From the NCBI GenBank assembly GCA_900552845.1, contig USBC01000079.1, positions 1-8,075 on the forward strand: a stretch of 8,075 bases of DNA, written 5' to 3'. Below, in pieces: positions 5,609-8,075 of this stretch. Position 1 is the first letter of the stretch. Each line of letters begins with the position of its first letter. The DNA comes from an uncultured Oscillospiraceae bacterium (lineage in GTDB: Bacteria; Bacillota; Clostridia; Oscillospirales; Ruminococcaceae). The position numbers and the translations under genes were made by a program. Under the pieces are notes generated by a model. It made no database searches, was not told where the DNA came from, and saw only the letters and a program-made list of their open reading frames with translations.

Positions 5609-5650
5609 AAAAAAAAGACCCCCGCAGAAGCAAAGCGCTCCTACAGGGGT
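5609..5650 (-). terminator. Intrinsic terminator of pheB
   Basis: On the minus strand a 14-pair stem (5650-5637 with 5631-5618, three G-U pairs, loop GCTTT) is followed closely by eight T. It lies 18 nt past the pheB stop codon. Confidence 0.92.
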
Positions 5651-5667
5651 GGCGTTCCATCAAAAAA

Positions 5668-6132
5668 TCATCGGGTAGAAAGAATATCGACCTGCGTAAC
5701 ACCGGAAAGGGAAAGCAGATTTTGCCGAAGCTGCTCAATGTCCATCGGCAGGGGCAGCCGCGCTGAGACCGAAACTGCCGCCACACCGTCCACCGGTATG
5801 TTCTGGTTGACCGTCAGGATATTTCCCTGCTGCTCCGAAAGACTGTTGAGAAGCCCCGAAAGCACGCCCGGACGATCTTCCAGCCGTGCGGAAAGGGTAA
5901 TGACCTTATCGTCCAGTGCCTCATTATGTACAAAGACGCAGTCCTTGTACTTGTACAGCGCACTGCGGGAGATTCCGGCTGCTTTTGCCGCCTCCGAAAG
6001 GCTGCGTACCTGCCCGATTGCCAGCATTCGCTTCGCCTCTACCACACGCAGAAATACCTCCGGCAAAACAGCGCTGTCCACCAGCAGGAGACGGGAGCCT
6101 TCCCGGCGAGCCGGCTGCTGCAAATTAACCAT
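5668..6132 (-). CDS. pheB: ACT domain protein PheB
   Basis: This 154-residue cytoplasmic protein has a short N-terminal helical region and a C-terminal ACT domain (about residues 76-150), matching the PheB (UPF0735) family. In Bacillus pheB precedes pheA (prephenate dehydratase); its exact role is unresolved, though ACT domains commonly bind amino acids. Visible features are LPEVFLRVVEAKRML (23-37), the HTH-like SEAAKAAGISRSALYKYKD (46-64) and ACT strand 1 DKVITLSARLEDRPGVLS (75-92) with the typical D-x-P-G-x-L turn. The ATG at 6132-6130 is chosen because GGAGG precedes it by 8 nt; an in-frame ATG at 6165 lies almost at the predicted transcription start. It has its own promoter and terminator. 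No pheA follows; ytvI does. Confidence 0.93.
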   Translation of the reverse strand: MVNLQQPARREGSRLLLVDSAVLPEVFLRVVEAKRMLAIGQVRSLSEAAKAAGISRSALYKYKDCVFVHNEALDDKVITLSARLEDRPGVLSGLLNSLSEQQGNILTVNQNIPVDGVAAVSVSARLPLPMDIEQLRQNLLSLSGVTQVDILSTR

Positions 6133-6174
6133 AAGTTCTTCCTCCGTGCGTACAGTTGTATTCATTCTACGGAC

Positions 6175-6203
6175 ATTTTACCATGCCGCCGCCGAAAATG
6201 CAA
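6175..6203 (-). promoter_or_regulatory. Sigma-A promoter of pheB
   Basis: On the minus strand TTGCAT (6203-6198) and TAAAAT (6180-6175) are exactly 17 bp apart; the -10 matches 5 of 6. Predicted transcription start is near 6168, giving a leader of about 36 nt before the ATG at 6132. This supports the shorter start. Confidence 0.7.
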
Positions 6204-6234
6204 GGCAGATTTCTCTCCGGCATCAGTGCAAAAT

Positions 6235-6323
6235 CGCCCGCAGGGCAAACTGTCCTGTGGACAGTTTAGGGGGCGGTCACAGACCGCCCCCTGCCCCGCC
6301 GCAGGCGGGGCGCCCTGCGGGCG
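6235..6323. repeat. Cloverleaf repeat, copy B
   Basis: The same 11-bp arm as copy A, extended here to 12 bp (6235-6246 with 6312-6323), encloses three hairpins in the same order. H1 is AAACTGTCC/GGACAGTTT (6247-6255, 6259-6267, loop TGT). H2 is GGGGGCGGTC/GACCGCCCCC (6269-6278, 6282-6291, loop ACA). H3 is GCCCCGCC/GGCGGGGC (6293-6300, 6304-6311, loop GCA). In H1 a C-G pair of copy A is T-A here, a compensatory change. It sits between the comM stop and the pheB promoter, in the same orientation as copy A. Confidence 0.85.
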
Positions 6324-6363
6324 TACTTTCCCGAAAGCCCCGTCTCTATCCATCTGCCTGTCC

Positions 6364-7905
6364 TTACAGCTCCTTGGACGAGACCTGCCAATACTTGCGA
6401 TCAAGGTTGCGGAACTGGATCGCCTCTGCCACATGGTCGGCGCCGATCTGCTCGCTGCCCGCCAGATCAGCAATGGTACGCGCCACCCGCAGCAACCGGT
6501 CATAGCTCCTGCCGGAAAGTCCCATGCGCTCGTAAGCCGCTGCCAGCAGCCGGTCAGCTTCCGACGTCAGCACACAGTATTTTTTCAGCAGGGCGGGGGT
6601 CAGGCGGGCATTGCAGGTCACACCGGTGCCGGCATAGCGCCGCTGCTGCACCAACCGTGCCGCCTCCACCCGCTTTTTGATCTCGGCAGAGCTTTCCGAC
6701 GGTCGGCTGTCCGCCATGCGTTCATATTCCACCGGCGGCACCTCCACCTGCAGATCCATGCGATCCAATAGCGGGCCGCTGATCCGGTTCAGATACAGAC
6801 TCACCTTCGTCAGTGAGCAGGTGCAGGCACGGGTGGGGTGCCCATAATATCCGCAGGGACAGGGGTTCATTGCCCCGATGAGCATAAAGCTGCTGGGGTA
6901 GGTCGCCCGTCCTCCCGCACGGCTGATGGTAATGACCCCGTCCTCCAGCGGCTGGCGCAGCGCCTCCATTGCAGGGCGGTCGAACTGCGGCAGCTCATCT
7001 AAAAACAGTACCCCGTTATGCGCCAGAGAGATTTCTCCCGGTCGGGGATAGCTGCCGCCGCCGGTCAGACCCACCATCGAAATGGAATGGTGCGGCGATC
7101 GGAATACGCGGTTTTTCAGCAGCGGCACTCCCGCCGGAAGAAAGCCCGCTGCCGAGTGGATCTTGGTCGTCTCCACCGCCTCCTCAAAGCTCATGGCAGG
7201 CAGGATAGAGGGCAGGCGTTTTGCCAGCATACTTTTGCCGGTGCCGGGAGGCCCGATGAGCAGCACATTATGTCCGCCCGCGGCGGCAATCTCCAAAGCG
7301 CGCTTTGCATTCTCCTGACCCTTCACCTCGCTGAAATCCGGCTGGGGCGGCTGTGGCAGCTCCCGAAAGGGGATCGCCTCGGCAGGAGGCAGCGGCTTAC
7401 CGCCGGTCAGTGCGTCCACCAGCTCCCGCACCGTCCGCACAGGGTAGACCTCTATCCCCTGCGCTACGCTGCCCTCCGCTGCATTATCATAGGGGATATA
7501 GATACGGGAATAGCCCTGCCGTGCCGCCTCAGAGACCATCGAAAGCACACCGTTCACCGGACGCAGCCGCCCGTCCAGTGAGATCTCTCCTACAAAAGTG
7601 CTGCCTGCCAGCGGCAGATCCAGCCCGCAGCCTGCCGCCAAAATACCCAGCAGAATGGGCAGGTCATATAGAGGTCCGCTCTTTTTGGTATCGGCAGGCG
7701 CCAAATTAACCACCAGCGCCCCTGCGGGGAACTGGTAGCCCAGATTGCCGATGGCGCTGTGAACCCGCTCCCGGCTTTCCTTTACCGCGGTATCCGGCAA
7801 CCCCACAATATCAAAGCGCGGCAGCCCACGGCGGCAGTCCACCTCCACGGTAACAGGGTAGCTTTCGATCCCGCTGAGACCCATTGATTGCACTGAGCAG
7901 AACAT
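6364..7905 (-). CDS. comM: YifB/ComM family Mg-chelatase-like AAA+ ATPase
   Basis: This is a complete 513-residue YifB/ComM protein. In naturally competent Gammaproteobacteria ComM is a hexameric helicase that drives branch migration during DNA integration; in Clostridia the gene is common but its role is little studied. The N-terminal ChlI/Lon-like domain spans about 1-170 (FDIVGLPDTAVKESRERV 31-48, NLAPADTKKSGPLYDLPI 67-84). The AAA+ core has Walker A GPPGTGKS (218-225), Walker B VLFLDEL (299-305) and GISRAGG-type elements near 326-332. It also has NPCPCGYYG (347-355) with C349, C351, C361 and C363 as a possible metal site, and ISGPLLDRMDL (375-385). The C-terminal Mg_chelatase_C domain lies at about 405-500. 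The ATG follows AAGGAGAGG with 6 nt spacing. No clear promoter was found in the short, GC-rich upstream sequence. Confidence 0.96.
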   Translation of the reverse strand: MFCSVQSMGLSGIESYPVTVEVDCRRGLPRFDIVGLPDTAVKESRERVHSAIGNLGYQFPAGALVVNLAPADTKKSGPLYDLPILLGILAAGCGLDLPLAGSTFVGEISLDGRLRPVNGVLSMVSEAARQGYSRIYIPYDNAAEGSVAQGIEVYPVRTVRELVDALTGGKPLPPAEAIPFRELPQPPQPDFSEVKGQENAKRALEIAAAGGHNVLLIGPPGTGKSMLAKRLPSILPAMSFEEAVETTKIHSAAGFLPAGVPLLKNRVFRSPHHSISMVGLTGGGSYPRPGEISLAHNGVLFLDELPQFDRPAMEALRQPLEDGVITISRAGGRATYPSSFMLIGAMNPCPCGYYGHPTRACTCSLTKVSLYLNRISGPLLDRMDLQVEVPPVEYERMADSRPSESSAEIKKRVEAARLVQQRRYAGTGVTCNARLTPALLKKYCVLTSEADRLLAAAYERMGLSGRSYDRLLRVARTIADLAGSEQIGADHVAEAIQFRNLDRKYWQVSSKEL

Positions 7906-7950
7906 GGCATTCCTCTCCTTTTACGGCTTTCTGCAAGGGGAAAATCACGG

Positions 7951-8075
7951 CGCCCCGCTCCCGCCGGCTCCGCCGGCGGGCCGCCGAGCCGCCCCAAAGG
8001 AGCGGCTCGGCGCGGGGGGCCCGCCGCGCGGGCGGCCGGGCGGGCGGGGGCGCGGGGCGGGGGGGGGGGGTGGCC
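7951..8075. other. GC-extreme hairpin block and 12-G run at the right edge
   Basis: Three successive hairpins (7960-7980, 9 bp, loop TCC; 7982-8012, 11 bp outer stem; 8019-8033, 6 bp) can be enclosed by CGCCCCGC (7951-7958) and GCGGGGCG (8052-8059). The last 40 bases are almost only G and C and include 12 consecutive G (8059-8070). No coding frame is supported. The pairing is less meaningful here because such sequence pairs easily, and the G run looks like a read or assembly artefact at a contig end. Confidence 0.5.

Noticed and set aside
6133..6165. Earlier ATG for pheB
   Set aside because: It lacks a Shine-Dalgarno and lies within about 3 nt of the predicted transcription start.
3355..6323. 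CRISPR array from the recurrent GCCCGCAGGGC units
   Set aside because: The units are far apart with genes between them, there is no regular spacer length and no cas gene.

Overview
The window looks like chromosomal DNA from a GC-rich, spore-forming Clostridia bacterium, probably Oscillospiraceae (Ruminococcaceae) from a gut-type community. The grounds are a YtvI-type sporulation membrane protein, Firmicutes-style AAGGAGG ribosome binding sites, a PheB-type ACT protein, and GC-rich hairpin-laden intergenic DNA. The assignment is inferred from gene content; no marker here fixes the species.

All eight genes lie on the minus strand. In transcription order (right to left) they are: comM/yifB (AAA+ ATPase, 7905-6364), pheB (ACT protein, 6132-5668), ytvI (5393-4338), a stand-alone aspartokinase catalytic domain (4219-3440), rpmE (L31, 3146-2943), yigZ (2782-2147), an aldo/keto reductase with a C-terminal Fe-S domain (2098-1067), and the 5' part of dgt (555 to beyond the left edge). 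pheB has a good promoter and a strong intrinsic terminator, so it is probably monocistronic. rpmE has its own promoter, leader hairpin and strong terminator. yigZ and the reductase are 48 bp apart and probably co-transcribed. ytvI and the aspartokinase (118 bp apart) may share a transcript. These are mostly housekeeping genes with no single shared pathway.

The unusual content is between the genes. Two intergenic copies (5493-5583 and 6235-6323) share the same 11-bp terminal inverted repeat enclosing three hairpins, so each can fold into a four-way, cloverleaf-like junction of about 90 nt. The copies differ by at least one compensatory base-pair change. A diverged third copy (3355-3440) has the same left arm and also fits a three-hairpin fold; its right end reaches the stop codon of the aspartokinase, which lacks the usual C-terminal ACT domains. 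A fourth cloverleaf-like but sequence-unrelated block lies at the right edge (7951-8059), beside a 12-G run that looks like a contig-end artefact. A different two-hairpin repeat sits upstream of yigZ (2812-2876). The 511-bp gap upstream of dgt holds several ordered hairpins, a near-parS tandem repeat and a possible 12-codon leader ORF.

Most promising lead: the cloverleaf repeat family, as either a structured mobile repeat or a structured RNA.
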